From the NCBI GenBank assembly GCA_004557905.1, contig SFFH01000002.1, positions 4,555 through 68,554 of the forward strand: a DNA stretch of 64,000 nucleotides, given 5' to 3'. The position numbers and the translations under genes are program-made. The DNA is from Clostridiales bacterium (GTDB taxonomy: Bacteria > Bacillota > Clostridia > Christensenellales > Aristaeellaceae). Below, one piece after another: positions 17,238-26,165 of the stretch. Under the pieces are notes generated by a model. The model saw only the letters and a list, made by a program, of their open reading frames with translations. It ran no database searches and was not told the origin of the DNA. Numbering within the stretch: the first letter of the stretch is position 1; each line of letters opens with the position of its first letter.

Positions 17238-17281
17238 GCGCAGGATCGTTCATTGTTTGACGACCTGCGCATCTTTATAAT
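17238..17281 (+). promoter_or_regulatory. Promoter of the sugar ABC operon, embedded in an inverted repeat
   Basis: TTGTTT (17253-17258), a 17-base spacer and TATAAT (17276-17281). The arms GCGCAGG (17238-17244) and CCTGCGC (17264-17270) surround the -35, so the same sequence may end the upstream transcript or serve as a regulator site. Confidence 0.5.
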
Positions 17282-17337
17282 ATAGACAGAATCAGGCGGG
17301 AAAAGCACCGCCGGGAAAGAAACAGGAGGGAAACAGA

Positions 17338-18636
17338 ATGAAAAAGTGGTTGAGCATGCTCATGGCGATTGCGCTGCTGGTGACTGCGGCGACAGCGCTG
17401 GCGGACGATGTGATCACCCTGCGCGTGTGGGGCGGCGTGCCGGCAGAGGCAGGCCCTCAGGCGAGCATCGATCTGTTCAACGAGGCGTTCAAGGATAAGG
17501 GCATCCAGGCGGAGTATGAGCGCTTCGTCAACGACGACACCGGCAACCTGAAGCTGGAGACCAGCCTGCTTGCGGGCAACGACGTCGACCTGTACATGAC
17601 CTATACCCCGGCTGTGCTGCAAAAGCGCGCCAGCGGCAACATGGCGCTGGACCTGACCGAGCTGGTCGAGCGCGACGGCTTTGACATCGAGGGCATCTTC
17701 GGCAAGATGGCGCTGTCGTACTACATTGACGGCAAGCCCTACTCGCTGCCCACCAAGATGGACCAGTACGGCATCGTCATCAACAAGGATATGTTTGATG
17801 CGGCCGGCATCGAGGTGCCGACCGAGTGGAGCTTTGAGGAGTTCCGCGAGATCGCAAAGAAGCTGACCCACGGCGAGGGCGACAGCAAGGTCTACGGCAT
17901 GTTCTTCAACTCCCAGCAGGACCTGCTCTACCCGTTCAACTACTTCTCCGTGCAGACGCTCGGCGGCGACCCGCTCTACCATTCGGACGGCACGGCGAAC
18001 GTCAACGACCCGGTCAACGTGGCGGCGATTGAGCTGGTCAACAACATGATGAACGTGGATCATACCGCGCCGACGCACACCGACAGCGTGACGCAGAAGC
18101 TCTCCCAGGAGGGCATGTTCATCACCGGCAAGTCCGCGATGACCATCGGCCCGTGGATGGTGCGCAGCATCAAGGACCGCGACAACTATCCGCACGACTT
18201 CAAGACGGCCTTTGCGCCCTATCCGACGATCGACGGCGTGCGCACCTACACCCAGGGCGGCTACGGCGATCACCTGTGCATCAATCCGAAGTCCAAGCAC
18301 ATCGACGCTGCGTGGGAGTTCATGAAGTGGTACGCGACCGAAGGCATGCTGCCGCTGACCTCCGGCGGACGCGTTCCCTCCGCGAATACCTATGATTCCG
18401 CCGAGGTGACGGAGTACTTCCTCAAGGGCGCCGAGGATCTGCTCGATGCCGAAACGGCCAAGAACGTGCTGATCGTGCCCGCGAGCAACCACGCGGTGCC
18501 CAGCATCACCACCAAGCTGCCGGAGATCAACAAGGTGCTCACCGAGGAGCTGGAGAACATCTACACCGGCGTCAAGACGGTGCAGCAGGGCATGGACGAC
18601 GCGCAGGCGCGCGCCGAGGCGCTGCTGGCCAAGTAA
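17338..18636 (+). CDS. CUT1-family sugar ABC transporter substrate-binding protein
   Basis: 432 aa, ATG 17338 with CAGGAGGG upstream. The signal peptide ends near ATALA-DD. The mature part has the family 1 binding-protein pattern: an early ITLRVWGGVP strand, ETSLLAGNDVDLYMTYTP, the MALDLTELVER segment, KPYSLPTKMDQYGIVINKDM, DAAGIEVPTEWSFEEF, and a late AAWEFMKWYATEGM. It delivers an oligosaccharide or sugar derivative to the two permeases downstream. No ATPase gene is in the operon, so a shared MsmX-type ATPase encoded elsewhere is likely. A terminator hairpin separates it from the permeases. Confidence 0.9.
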   Translation: MKKWLSMLMAIALLVTAATALADDVITLRVWGGVPAEAGPQASIDLFNEAFKDKGIQAEYERFVNDDTGNLKLETSLLAGNDVDLYMTYTPAVLQKRASGNMALDLTELVERDGFDIEGIFGKMALSYYIDGKPYSLPTKMDQYGIVINKDMFDAAGIEVPTEWSFEEFREIAKKLTHGEGDSKVYGMFFNSQQDLLYPFNYFSVQTLGGDPLYHSDGTANVNDPVNVAAIELVNNMMNVDHTAPTHTDSVTQKLSQEGMFITGKSAMTIGPWMVRSIKDRDNYPHDFKTAFAPYPTIDGVRTYTQGGYGDHLCINPKSKHIDAAWEFMKWYATEGMLPLTSGGRVPSANTYDSAEVTEYFLKGAEDLLDAETAKNVLIVPASNHAVPSITTKLPEINKVLTEELENIYTGVKTVQQGMDDAQARAEALLAK

Positions 18637-18657
18637 TCTGCAATCGGGTATTTCCTG

Positions 18658-18689
18658 GCGGGGAGGAGGAAACTCCTCTCCGCTTTTTT
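18658..18689 (+). terminator. Intrinsic terminator/attenuator between sugar-binding protein and permeases
   Basis: GCGGGGAGGAG / CTCCTCTCCGC stem (one G-T pair) with a GAAA-like loop, followed by TTTTTT at 18684-18689. It lies inside the operon. Confidence 0.82.
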
Positions 18690-18709
18690 GAAGAAGGATG
18701 GGTGACGCT

Positions 18710-19624
18710 ATGCAGCGGACGATTTCATCAGGGAAAAGGGGAATCAGCCGACAGCTCAAGACGGATCTGACCGGCTACGCCTTTATCGCGCCCAATGTGC
18801 TGGGCTTTACCCTGTTTACGCTGGTGCCGATGATCATATCGCTGATCATCAGCTTTACCGACTGGGACTATACGCAGGGCTTTGGCAACTGGACCTTCAA
18901 CGGCGGCGCCAATTATGTGGAAATGTGGGCGGACAAATGGTTCGTCGATTCGCTGGTCAATACCATCGTCTTCGCTGTCGGCGTGGTGCCTGTGACGATT
19001 TTCCTCGCGCTGGTGCTGGCCGTTGTGATTGACAAGTTCTGCTACGCCAAGCTGCCGATCCGGCTGGCGATGTTCATGCCCTACATCTCCAATGTGGTGG
19101 CGGTGGCCATCGTGTGGGTGATGATGTATTCTCCGTGGGGGCCGTTTACCCAGATGGTCAAGATGCTGGGCGTGGAGAATCCGCCGCAGTGGCTGGGCGA
19201 TCATCACTGGGCGTTGCCGGCGATCATGCTGATGACGGTCTGGTCGGGCGTGGGCTACGCGATGATGATCTACACCTCGTCAATCACGGCGCTGCCCAGG
19301 GACATCTACGAGGCGGCGGATATCGACGGCGCGGGGGAGCTGACCAAGTTCTTCAAAATCACCATTCCCTTCCTTTCGCCGACGACGTTCTTCCTGGTCA
19401 TCACGACGTTCATCTCCTCGTTCCAGGTGTTTGCGCCGATCCAGATCATGACGCGCGGCGGCCCCGGCACGGCGACGCATGTGCTGGTCTATTACATCTA
19501 CACGACGGCCTTCACCTTCTATCGGATGGGCTATGCGGCCAGCATGTCGTGGATTCTGTTCATCATTCTGTTCATGATCACACTGGTGCAGTGGCGGGGA
19601 CAGAAAAAGTGGGTCAGCTATTGA
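18710..19624 (+). CDS. CUT1 sugar ABC transporter permease 1
   Basis: 304 aa if ATG 18710 is used (AAGGATGGG upstream); ATG 18698 would add four residues and is too close to the ribosome site. Six TM helices, first at about residues 22-44 (FIAPNVLGFTLFTLVPMIIS). The inner-membrane EAA loop is EAADIDGAGELTKFFKITIP near residue 200, which docks with the ATPase. It pairs with the permease starting 15 bases downstream. Confidence 0.9.
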   Translation: MQRTISSGKRGISRQLKTDLTGYAFIAPNVLGFTLFTLVPMIISLIISFTDWDYTQGFGNWTFNGGANYVEMWADKWFVDSLVNTIVFAVGVVPVTIFLALVLAVVIDKFCYAKLPIRLAMFMPYISNVVAVAIVWVMMYSPWGPFTQMVKMLGVENPPQWLGDHHWALPAIMLMTVWSGVGYAMMIYTSSITALPRDIYEAADIDGAGELTKFFKITIPFLSPTTFFLVITTFISSFQVFAPIQIMTRGGPGTATHVLVYYIYTTAFTFYRMGYAASMSWILFIILFMITLVQWRGQKKWVSY

Positions 19625-19638
19625 GGAGGGAAGAAGCG

Positions 19639-20532
19639 ATGAAAGCAATGGCTGCATCCGCCGCGCGCAGATCGGGCGGCCACTATCGGGAAAAGCAGGT
19701 GCTCGTCCGGGTGATCTGGACGGTCCTCATCGGCGCGTTTGCCCTGACGATGATCGTTCCCTTCCTCTGGATGATCTCCGCGAGCATGAAGCGTCCGCTG
19801 GACGTCATGAAGCTGCCGATCGACTGGATCCCGGATTACTGGTATCCCCAGAACTACATGAAGGTCTGGAACGTGGGTGGCGTGGCGGCGCGCGACTATC
19901 ACTTTGGTCTGGCGTATTTCAACAGCCTGAAGATTGCCTTTATCAATCTGTCAGGCTCCGTGCTCACCAGCACGCTGGCGGGCTATGCCTTTGCCAAGAT
20001 CAAATTCCGCGGCGCGACGGGCATCTTCTTCCTCTATCTGGCGACGATGATGATCCCGTCTCAGGTGACGCTGATCCCCAAGTTCATTCTCTTCAATGAA
20101 ATCGGCATCTCCGGCACGCATCTTACGCTGATCCTGCCGGGCCTGATCACCGTGACGGGCACGTTCCTCATGCGCCAGTACTTCATGCAGGTGCCGGACG
20201 AGCTGCGGGAGAGCGGCTATGTGGACGGCGCGAGCGAGCTGCGCATCTGGGCGCAGATCATGGTGCCCATCGCCGCGCCGGGCATGGCGTCCCTGGCGAT
20301 GGTGGTGTTCCTGTGGAACTGGAACAACTACCTTGATCCGCTGGTGTTTCTGACGAACTGGCGGCTGTACACCATTCCCATTGCGCTGACGAACTTCATC
20401 GAGGAGAGCGTAACGGAGTACAACCTGGTCATGGCGGCGTCGGCGTCGGCACTGCTGCCGGTGTTCATCGTCTTTCTGGCGGGACAGAAATTCTTTGTCA
20501 AGGGCCTGATGGCCGGCGCTGTCAAGGGTTAA
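19639..20532 (+). CDS. CUT1 sugar ABC transporter permease 2
   Basis: 297 aa from ATG 19639 (TTGAGGAGGG upstream); an open frame extends further 5' but only within the first permease gene. Six TM helices with the MalG-type layout: TIVPFLWMISASMK near the N-terminus, SVLTSTLAGYAFAKIKFRG, and the EAA-like loop ESGYVDGASELRIWAQIMVP near residue 195. It is partner of the preceding permease. Confidence 0.9.
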   Translation: MKAMAASAARRSGGHYREKQVLVRVIWTVLIGAFALTMIVPFLWMISASMKRPLDVMKLPIDWIPDYWYPQNYMKVWNVGGVAARDYHFGLAYFNSLKIAFINLSGSVLTSTLAGYAFAKIKFRGATGIFFLYLATMMIPSQVTLIPKFILFNEIGISGTHLTLILPGLITVTGTFLMRQYFMQVPDELRESGYVDGASELRIWAQIMVPIAAPGMASLAMVVFLWNWNNYLDPLVFLTNWRLYTIPIALTNFIEESVTEYNLVMAASASALLPVFIVFLAGQKFFVKGLMAGAVKG

Positions 20533-20545
20533 GGAGGGATAAGCG

Positions 20546-21853
20546 ATGGAAAGAACCATTTGGGAAGACAGGCGCGAGGTGCCTGTCCTTGCTGAGGTGG
20601 ATGTGCTTGTGCTGGGCGCGGGCCCGGCGGGCGTCTCCGCGGCGATCTGCGCGGCGCGCGAGGGCGTGCGCACGATGCTTGTGGAACAGAGCGGCGACGT
20701 AGGCGGCGTGGCGACGACGGGACTGATGAGCCACTGGACGGGCAACACGCGCGGCGGCTTTTATGAGGAGCTGCTTGCGCGCACGGCGGAGCTCCCCGGC
20801 GACGAGGCAGGCATGAACGGCGGCCCGCGGCAGATCATCAATCCGGAGTCGCTCAAGACGCGCCTGCTGGAGATGCTGGAGGAGGCCGGCGTGACGCTGC
20901 GGCTGTACAGCTTCGCATCCGCGCCGGTCATGGAGGGGGACGCCATCCGCGGTGTCATCCTGGAGAGCAAGGCCGGAAGGCAGGCAGTGCTCGCCCGCGT
21001 GGTCATCGACGCGACGGGCGATGGGGATATCGCGGCCCGCGCAGGTGCGCCGTTCTTCAAGGGGCGCGAGGAGGACGGCAGGATGCAGCCGGTTACCATC
21101 ATGTTCAAGGTGGCGGGCGTGGACACGGAACGTGCGGTGTTCCCCGGCGGCTTTGAGGAAAACCCGATGGTTCCGGCAGGACCGATTCAGGATGTGGGCA
21201 GGGCGCATCTGCCCTTCCCGGCGGGGCATGTGCTGCTCTACCGCACGAGCCTGCCCGGGGTGGTGACCTGCAACATGACCAACTGCATTGACATCGACGG
21301 CACAGACCCGGCGGATATGACCCGGGCTACGCTCGTCTGCCGCCGGCAGATGGAAGCGATGATTCCGTTCCTGCAGACCTATGTGCCGGGCTTTGAGCGG
21401 TGCTATCTCATCAGCAGCGCGTCCATCCTCGGCGTGCGTGAGACGAGGCACTTTGTCGGCGAGGCGACCATCACCCGGGAGGACATCCTCTCTGCACGCG
21501 TCTTTGACGATTGGGCAGTGACGCGAGCGCACTTCAATTTCGATGTGCACAACCTGACCGGCAACGGCCTTGACGAGACCGGCGCGCAGAAGCATTTCCG
21601 GCAGACACGGGGCTATACCATCCCGTATGGCTGCCTGGTACCCCAAAAGATCGAGAACCTGCTGCTGGCGGGGCGCGATATCTGCGGCACGCACATGGCG
21701 CACTCCAACTACCGCGTGATGCCGATCTGTGCCAACATGGGGCAGGCAGCGGGCGTGGCAGCCAGCCTGTGCGTGAAGCGGAATGTGACGCCGCGCGCAC
21801 TGGATGTGAAGCTGCTGCAAAGGCGTCTTGGCGAATGGGGCGTCGAGCCGTAA
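20546..21853 (+). CDS. FAD-dependent oxidoreductase (FAD_oxidored type), first of two
   Basis: 435 aa, ATG 20546 with AAGGAGGG 8 bases upstream. A Rossmann FAD site opens the protein (VDVLVLGAGPAGVSAA, GxGxxG), followed by an Asp/Glu-ending second strand (TMLVEQSGDVGGVATTGLM). Further family marks: VVIDATGDGDIAARAG near residue 155, SASILGVRETRHFVGE near 290, and the C-terminal FAD contact NLLLAGRDICGTHMAH with ANMGQAAGVAASL. It is cotranscribed with the sugar ABC permeases and followed by a related flavoprotein. A role in oxidising the imported sugar or a derivative is inferred; the actual substrate is unknown. Confidence 0.85.
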   Translation: MERTIWEDRREVPVLAEVDVLVLGAGPAGVSAAICAAREGVRTMLVEQSGDVGGVATTGLMSHWTGNTRGGFYEELLARTAELPGDEAGMNGGPRQIINPESLKTRLLEMLEEAGVTLRLYSFASAPVMEGDAIRGVILESKAGRQAVLARVVIDATGDGDIAARAGAPFFKGREEDGRMQPVTIMFKVAGVDTERAVFPGGFEENPMVPAGPIQDVGRAHLPFPAGHVLLYRTSLPGVVTCNMTNCIDIDGTDPADMTRATLVCRRQMEAMIPFLQTYVPGFERCYLISSASILGVRETRHFVGEATITREDILSARVFDDWAVTRAHFNFDVHNLTGNGLDETGAQKHFRQTRGYTIPYGCLVPQKIENLLLAGRDICGTHMAHSNYRVMPICANMGQAAGVAASLCVKRNVTPRALDVKLLQRRLGEWGVEP

Positions 21854-21868
21854 GAGGAGGACAGGGGC

Positions 21869-23638
21869 ATGGAACAGCTTTCCTTTGATTTTGTCGTTGT
21901 GGGCGGCGGCATGAGCGGCCTGTGCGCGGCGATCGCCGCCGCCAGGCATGGCGCGAAGACGGCGCTGGTTCACGCCCGCCCGATGCCCGGCGGCAACGCC
22001 AGCAGCGAGATCCGCATGCACATCTGCGGCGCGGATGACCACATGCGCAGGCCCCATGCGAGGGAGACGGGCATCATCGAGGAGATCCTGCTCGAGCACA
22101 AGCGGCGCAATCCGACGAACAGCTATGCGGTGTTCGATTCGATCCTGTGGGAGAAGGCGGCGTTCTGCGAAAACCTGACGCTGCTGCTCAACACCTGCGT
22201 GGATGGTGTGACGATGCGGGAGGGGCGCATCGAAAGCGTCAGCGCCTATCAGCAGACGACGGAAAAGCGGCTGACGCTCTACGCACCGCTGTTTGCCGAC
22301 GCGACGGGCGACGGCAGCCTGGGCGCGTGGGCGGGCGCGGACTACGTCGTGGGCCGGGAGGCGCGGTCAGCCTATGACGAGTCCCATGCGCCGGAGCAGG
22401 CGGATCACTGCACGATGGGCAATTCACTCATGTTCAAGGCGCGCGACGCGGGGCATCCCGTGCCCTTCATCAAGCCGGACTGGGCGAACACCTATACGGA
22501 GCACGACCTGCGGCGCAGGATTCACGAGGATGTGACCTCCGGCTACTGGTGGATTGAGCTGGGCGGCGGCCGGTACAACACCATCGCCGATGCGGAAACC
22601 CTGCGCGACGAGCTGCTCAAGGCTGTGTACGGCGTGTGGGATCACATCAAGAACGGCGGCGACCACGGCGCGCAGAACATGGAGCTGGAATGGGTCGGCA
22701 TGCTGCCGGGCAAGCGCGAGAGCCGCAGGCTGCTGGGCGATTATGTGCTCAACGAGGCGGACTGCGCAGGCGGCAGGCGCTTTGCGGATGCCGTGGCCTA
22801 TGGCGGATGGCCGATGGACGTGCACACCGTCGAGGGCTTCCTCAACGACAGCGACGACCCGACCGTGTGGCTGCGGCTTGAGGACGTGTACACGATTCCG
22901 TATCGCTGCTATTATTCCCGGAATATTCCCAACCTGTTCCTGTGCGGGCGCATCATCAGCGCATCGCACATGGCGTTTGCCTCGGCGCGCGTGATGGCGA
23001 CCTGCGCCGTTGGCGGGCAGGCGGTCGGCACGGCTGCGGCCATCGCCGTGCGGAGGGGGATTCTGCCCCGAGAGGTTGGCGCCCACATCACAGAGCTTCA
23101 GCAGACGCTGCTGCGCGACGATTGCTATATCCCGGGCATCCGGAACGAGGATGCGGACGACCTCCTGCGGAATGCGCAGGCCTCGGCAAGCCATGCGCTC
23201 CCCGGATGCGAAGCGGAGAACGTGCTCAGCGGCGTGGCACGCACTGTCGGCGAATGCGCAAACTGCTGGGCAGCATACGAAGCAGACAACCCGACGCTGA
23301 CGCTGCGCCTGGCCGAGCCCGCTGCTGTCAGGCAGATTCAGCTGACGTTTGACAGCAACCTGTCCAGGGAGATCACCATCAGCATCAACCGGGAGGTGCT
23401 GGGCAGACAGAGCGCGGGCACACCGCCGGAGCTGGTTCGTTCGTGCAGCCTGGTATTTGAAAGGGAGGGCGCCGTCATCTGTCGCATGGACGTTGGAGAG
23501 CTCTGGCAAAGACGCTGCGTGTTTGACCTGGAACAGCCGGTCCTCTGCGATACCATCCGCATAGAGAATATCCGAACGCACGGCGCGGAGCTGATCAGGG
23601 TGTTTGAGGCTCGGGCGTATCTGCATTGTCCGGCATAG
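21869..23638 (+). CDS. FAD-dependent oxidoreductase with C-terminal jelly-roll-like domain
   Basis: 589 aa, ATG 21869 with AGAGGAGG upstream. The FAD site FDFVVVGGGMSGLCAA and second strand ALVHARPMPGGNASSEIRMH start the flavin domain. ADATGDGSLGAWAGADY, a mid segment with GKRESRRLLGDY, and NLFLCGRIISASHMAF with ATCAVGGQAVGTAAA close it near residue 400. Unlike the 435-aa flavoprotein just upstream it has about 150 extra residues (from about 440) rich in beta strands, with TLTLRLAEPAAVRQIQLTF and a final DTIRIENIRTHGAELIRVFE, resembling an F5/8-type discoidin or other jelly-roll domain. This could bind a sugar. Last gene of the operon. Confidence 0.82.
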   Translation: MEQLSFDFVVVGGGMSGLCAAIAAARHGAKTALVHARPMPGGNASSEIRMHICGADDHMRRPHARETGIIEEILLEHKRRNPTNSYAVFDSILWEKAAFCENLTLLLNTCVDGVTMREGRIESVSAYQQTTEKRLTLYAPLFADATGDGSLGAWAGADYVVGREARSAYDESHAPEQADHCTMGNSLMFKARDAGHPVPFIKPDWANTYTEHDLRRRIHEDVTSGYWWIELGGGRYNTIADAETLRDELLKAVYGVWDHIKNGGDHGAQNMELEWVGMLPGKRESRRLLGDYVLNEADCAGGRRFADAVAYGGWPMDVHTVEGFLNDSDDPTVWLRLEDVYTIPYRCYYSRNIPNLFLCGRIISASHMAFASARVMATCAVGGQAVGTAAAIAVRRGILPREVGAHITELQQTLLRDDCYIPGIRNEDADDLLRNAQASASHALPGCEAENVLSGVARTVGECANCWAAYEADNPTLTLRLAEPAAVRQIQLTFDSNLSREITISINREVLGRQSAGTPPELVRSCSLVFEREGAVICRMDVGELWQRRCVFDLEQPVLCDTIRIENIRTHGAELIRVFEARAYLHCPA

Positions 23639-23656
23639 AGGGTGTGTTGTAGAATC

Positions 23657-23690
23657 AAGCCACCGGCATCGCCGGTGGCTTTGACTGTTT
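23657..23690 (+). terminator. Terminator hairpin, copy 1 of a repeated element
   Basis: GCCACCGGC-ATC-GCCGGTGGC (23659-23679) followed by TTTGACTGTTTT, between two convergent genes. A nearly identical copy lies at 32746-32777. Confidence 0.7.
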
Positions 23691-23743
23691 TGATCGCTTC
23701 GCGCTTATCGCTCGTTTCTATCAGATAACAGGATGATACGGTT

Positions 23744-24718
23744 TCATTCCGTCTGACGGGCCGCGCCGGCGCAGACAGTCTGCTTCTGATGGAGCGCCTC
23801 TTCGCCCTCGCTCATTGCCTGCCGCGTCCATTCGATGAGCTGGAGCGCCGCTTCCGAGAGCTGGGTTCCCTTCCTGTAGATCGCGCAGAACTCTGCATAG
23901 TGTTTGTGCCGCCCGACACGGAAGGCTGCTACGTTCTCATGGGAGTTGGACGCCGGAATATACTGCGCGCAGGTAAAGGCGACCCCTTCACCCCTGTTGA
24001 CCAGGGAAATGATCGTGTAAATGCGGCGCAGATAGCAGACCTGTGTGGGCCGGATGCCCGCTTCCGCGAGGATCCTGTCCGCATGCACGCGCACGCTCTG
24101 CGAAGGCTGCGCCAGCAGAAACCGCTCATGGCGGAACAGCGAGATGTCGATCCAGGGGAAACCGCCGTCCTCGGAAGGCACAGCCTTGGAGACAAGTGGA
24201 TGATCCCGGTTGACAATCAGCACAATCTCATCCTGATACAGCGGGAGATATTCAAGCTCCCTCTTCGTGTGCTGACGATTGCAGAAGAACAAATCGATCT
24301 GATCGGAGATGAGCATCTGCTCCAGCGCGGAATACACCTCGTCATACCAGGAAAGGCCGATCTGAGGGAACTCCTTCCAGATTCGGGCAATCAGCCGTGC
24401 GCCCAGGTCGTTGGAGCGGATGGCCTGCATGCCGATGCGCAGCCTCTCCGTGCGCCCGCGCACAAGATCATGAAGCTCCTGATTGAGCTGCTCGTCCAGC
24501 GCCACCATCTGCCGCGCCTTTTCCAGATAGAGCTCTCCCGCAGGCGTGGGCACCATCTGACGGCCCACCTGATGGAAGAGCTGCATATTCAGCGCGGTCT
24601 CCAGATTATGGAGAAAAAGACTCAGCGCCGGCTGAGAAATATAGAGCTGCTGTGCGGCGCGGGTCAGGTTTCCCGTATCCGCGATGGCGATCACATAGCG
24701 TTGTTCCTTGAGCTGCAC
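23744..24718 (-). CDS. LysR-family transcriptional regulator
   Basis: 324 aa from GTG 24718, chosen because GGGAGG lies 9-14 bases upstream and the protein then begins VQLKEQRYVIAIADTG, the usual LysR N-terminus; ATG 24784 would add an unlikely leader. The winged helix-turn-helix is NLTRAAQQLYISQPALSLFL with HQVGRQMVPTPAGELYLEKA. The effector domain follows from about residue 90 (RLRIGMQAIRSNDLGARLI, IDLFFCNRQ, and VNRGEGVAFTCAQYI). It is divergent from the M20-Dpp operon at 24935 and is probably its activator. Confidence 0.9.
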   Translation of the reverse strand: MQLKEQRYVIAIADTGNLTRAAQQLYISQPALSLFLHNLETALNMQLFHQVGRQMVPTPAGELYLEKARQMVALDEQLNQELHDLVRGRTERLRIGMQAIRSNDLGARLIARIWKEFPQIGLSWYDEVYSALEQMLISDQIDLFFCNRQHTKRELEYLPLYQDEIVLIVNRDHPLVSKAVPSEDGGFPWIDISLFRHERFLLAQPSQSVRVHADRILAEAGIRPTQVCYLRRIYTIISLVNRGEGVAFTCAQYIPASNSHENVAAFRVGRHKHYAEFCAIYRKGTQLSEAALQLIEWTRQAMSEGEEALHQKQTVCAGAARQTE

Positions 24719-24784
24719 AGGTGCTGTCCTCCCTTCTGAATCCTCATGGATCAAATCATAAATCCACAGGATCCTTCCTGTCAA

Positions 24785-24934
24785 GCAAACAATAATTAAA
24801 TCTTATGCATTGTATGTAAACATTAAATTTTACAATTATTCTTTAGTGTGATAAAATGATAAAATAAAAGAATACTGATTGACCTTACACTGCAGAAATT
24901 TGCGGCATCTGCCGTCAGCAAAGGGTGATTTTGC
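24785..24934. promoter_or_regulatory. AT-rich divergent control region between lysR and the M20-Dpp operon
   Basis: An unusually AT-rich stretch separates the divergent genes. TAAAAT-type -10 candidates occur near 24851-24866 on the plus strand, and dyads such as ATAATTGTAAAAT lie upstream. It is the expected place for LysR binding; no single site is certain. Confidence 0.45.
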
Positions 24935-26107
24935 GTGAATCAAGCCATGATTGATGAAAAAATGGACGTCTATGCTCCTGAATTGTGCCGTATGGCAGAC
25001 GACATCTTTGATCATCCCGAAATGGGATATCAGGAGCACTACGCCTGCGGCCGCCTGACCGGCTGGCTGCGCGAACACGGCTGGGATGTTGAAACCGGCG
25101 TCGGCGGCCTTGACACGGCATTCCGCGCCGAATATGTCCGCGGCACAGGCAAGCCTGCAATCGGACTGCTCTGCGAATACGACGCCCTCAAGATGGGTCA
25201 CGCCTGCGGTCACCACATGCAGGGTCCCATCATGCTGCTCGTCGCCCAGGCTCTGCGCGAGTGCCTGACAGCGGAGAATTACTCGCTCGTCATCTACGGC
25301 ACACCGGCCGAGGAAGGCCCGCAGGGCAAGAAGGTGATGATCGAGGCCGGCTGCTTCCAGGAGCTGGACGCCGCGCTGATGACGCATGCCGCGCCAAACA
25401 CCACGGTGGACATCAAGTCCCTGGCGGGCAGCAAGTTCGAGGCCACGTTCCACGGCGTTGCGGCGCACGCATCGCTGACGCCGGAGCTCACGCGCAGCGC
25501 GCTGGATGCGGTTGTTCTGGCCTTCCAGGGCGTCCAGTTCCTGCGCGGGCACGTCAGGGAGGACGTCAAGTTCTACACCTCCATCCTCGAGTGCAGCGGC
25601 ACGCCCAACAACAACGATGAAACCATCGCCCGCGCACAGATTGCGCTGCGCACCTATCAGTCCGAAGATGTTCCGCAGCTGGAAGAGCGGCTCATCAGCG
25701 TCATGAACGGCGCCGCGCTCATGACGGGGACGACGGTCGAGATCAGGAAGGTGCAGGGCATGGTCGGCAAGCTCCCCAGCCTGACGCTCAACCGCCTGAT
25801 CATGGAGCACGCCCGGGAGCTTGACGCGCCTCAGCAGCTCGAATACCGCACGCGGACAGGCGCGACCGACTTTGCCTATGTGACGCGCATGATGCCGGCT
25901 GCGGTTTCCCGCTTCGCCTTCGTACCGGAGGGGACGACCTCTCATTCGCAGACGTTCCTTGACTATGGCAAGTCCCCCAGCGCCCACAGCGGCATGGTGA
26001 TGAGCGCTAAGATCCTCGCGCTGACCGCCTGCGATCTGATCGAGAAGCCTGAAACCCTCCGGGAAGCTCAGGATGAATTCGCCAGGCGCTCCGCTTCGAT
26101 CACCTGA
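24935..26107 (+). CDS. M20-family amidohydrolase (peptidase/aminoacylase-like)
   Basis: 390 aa from GTG 24935 (AAAGGGTGA upstream). M20 metal-site features: CEYDALKMGHACGHHMQGP near residue 80-98, AEEGPQGKKVMIEAG near 125, the dimerisation lid domain (FHGVAAHASLTPELTRSALDAV near 175), and a C-terminal GTTSHSQTF near 330. Members hydrolyse N-acyl amino acids, dipeptides or aminobenzoyl-glutamate-like amides in the cytoplasm. It leads an operon with a Dpp importer, a C45 hydrolase and a second M20 enzyme, suggesting scavenging of an amide-linked substrate. Confidence 0.87.
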   Translation: MNQAMIDEKMDVYAPELCRMADDIFDHPEMGYQEHYACGRLTGWLREHGWDVETGVGGLDTAFRAEYVRGTGKPAIGLLCEYDALKMGHACGHHMQGPIMLLVAQALRECLTAENYSLVIYGTPAEEGPQGKKVMIEAGCFQELDAALMTHAAPNTTVDIKSLAGSKFEATFHGVAAHASLTPELTRSALDAVVLAFQGVQFLRGHVREDVKFYTSILECSGTPNNNDETIARAQIALRTYQSEDVPQLEERLISVMNGAALMTGTTVEIRKVQGMVGKLPSLTLNRLIMEHARELDAPQQLEYRTRTGATDFAYVTRMMPAAVSRFAFVPEGTTSHSQTFLDYGKSPSAHSGMVMSAKILALTACDLIEKPETLREAQDEFARRSASIT

Positions 26108-26165
26108 TATTGCCTTGTGCTGCAGCAATGCAGTCGCAAATATGAACAACAAGGGAGGAACCACC

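Noticed and set aside
17238..17270. GCGCAGG/CCTGCGC hairpin as a definite terminator
   Set aside because: The loop is 19 bases and contains the -35 of the next promoter; the T run is weak, so only a regulatory annotation was kept.
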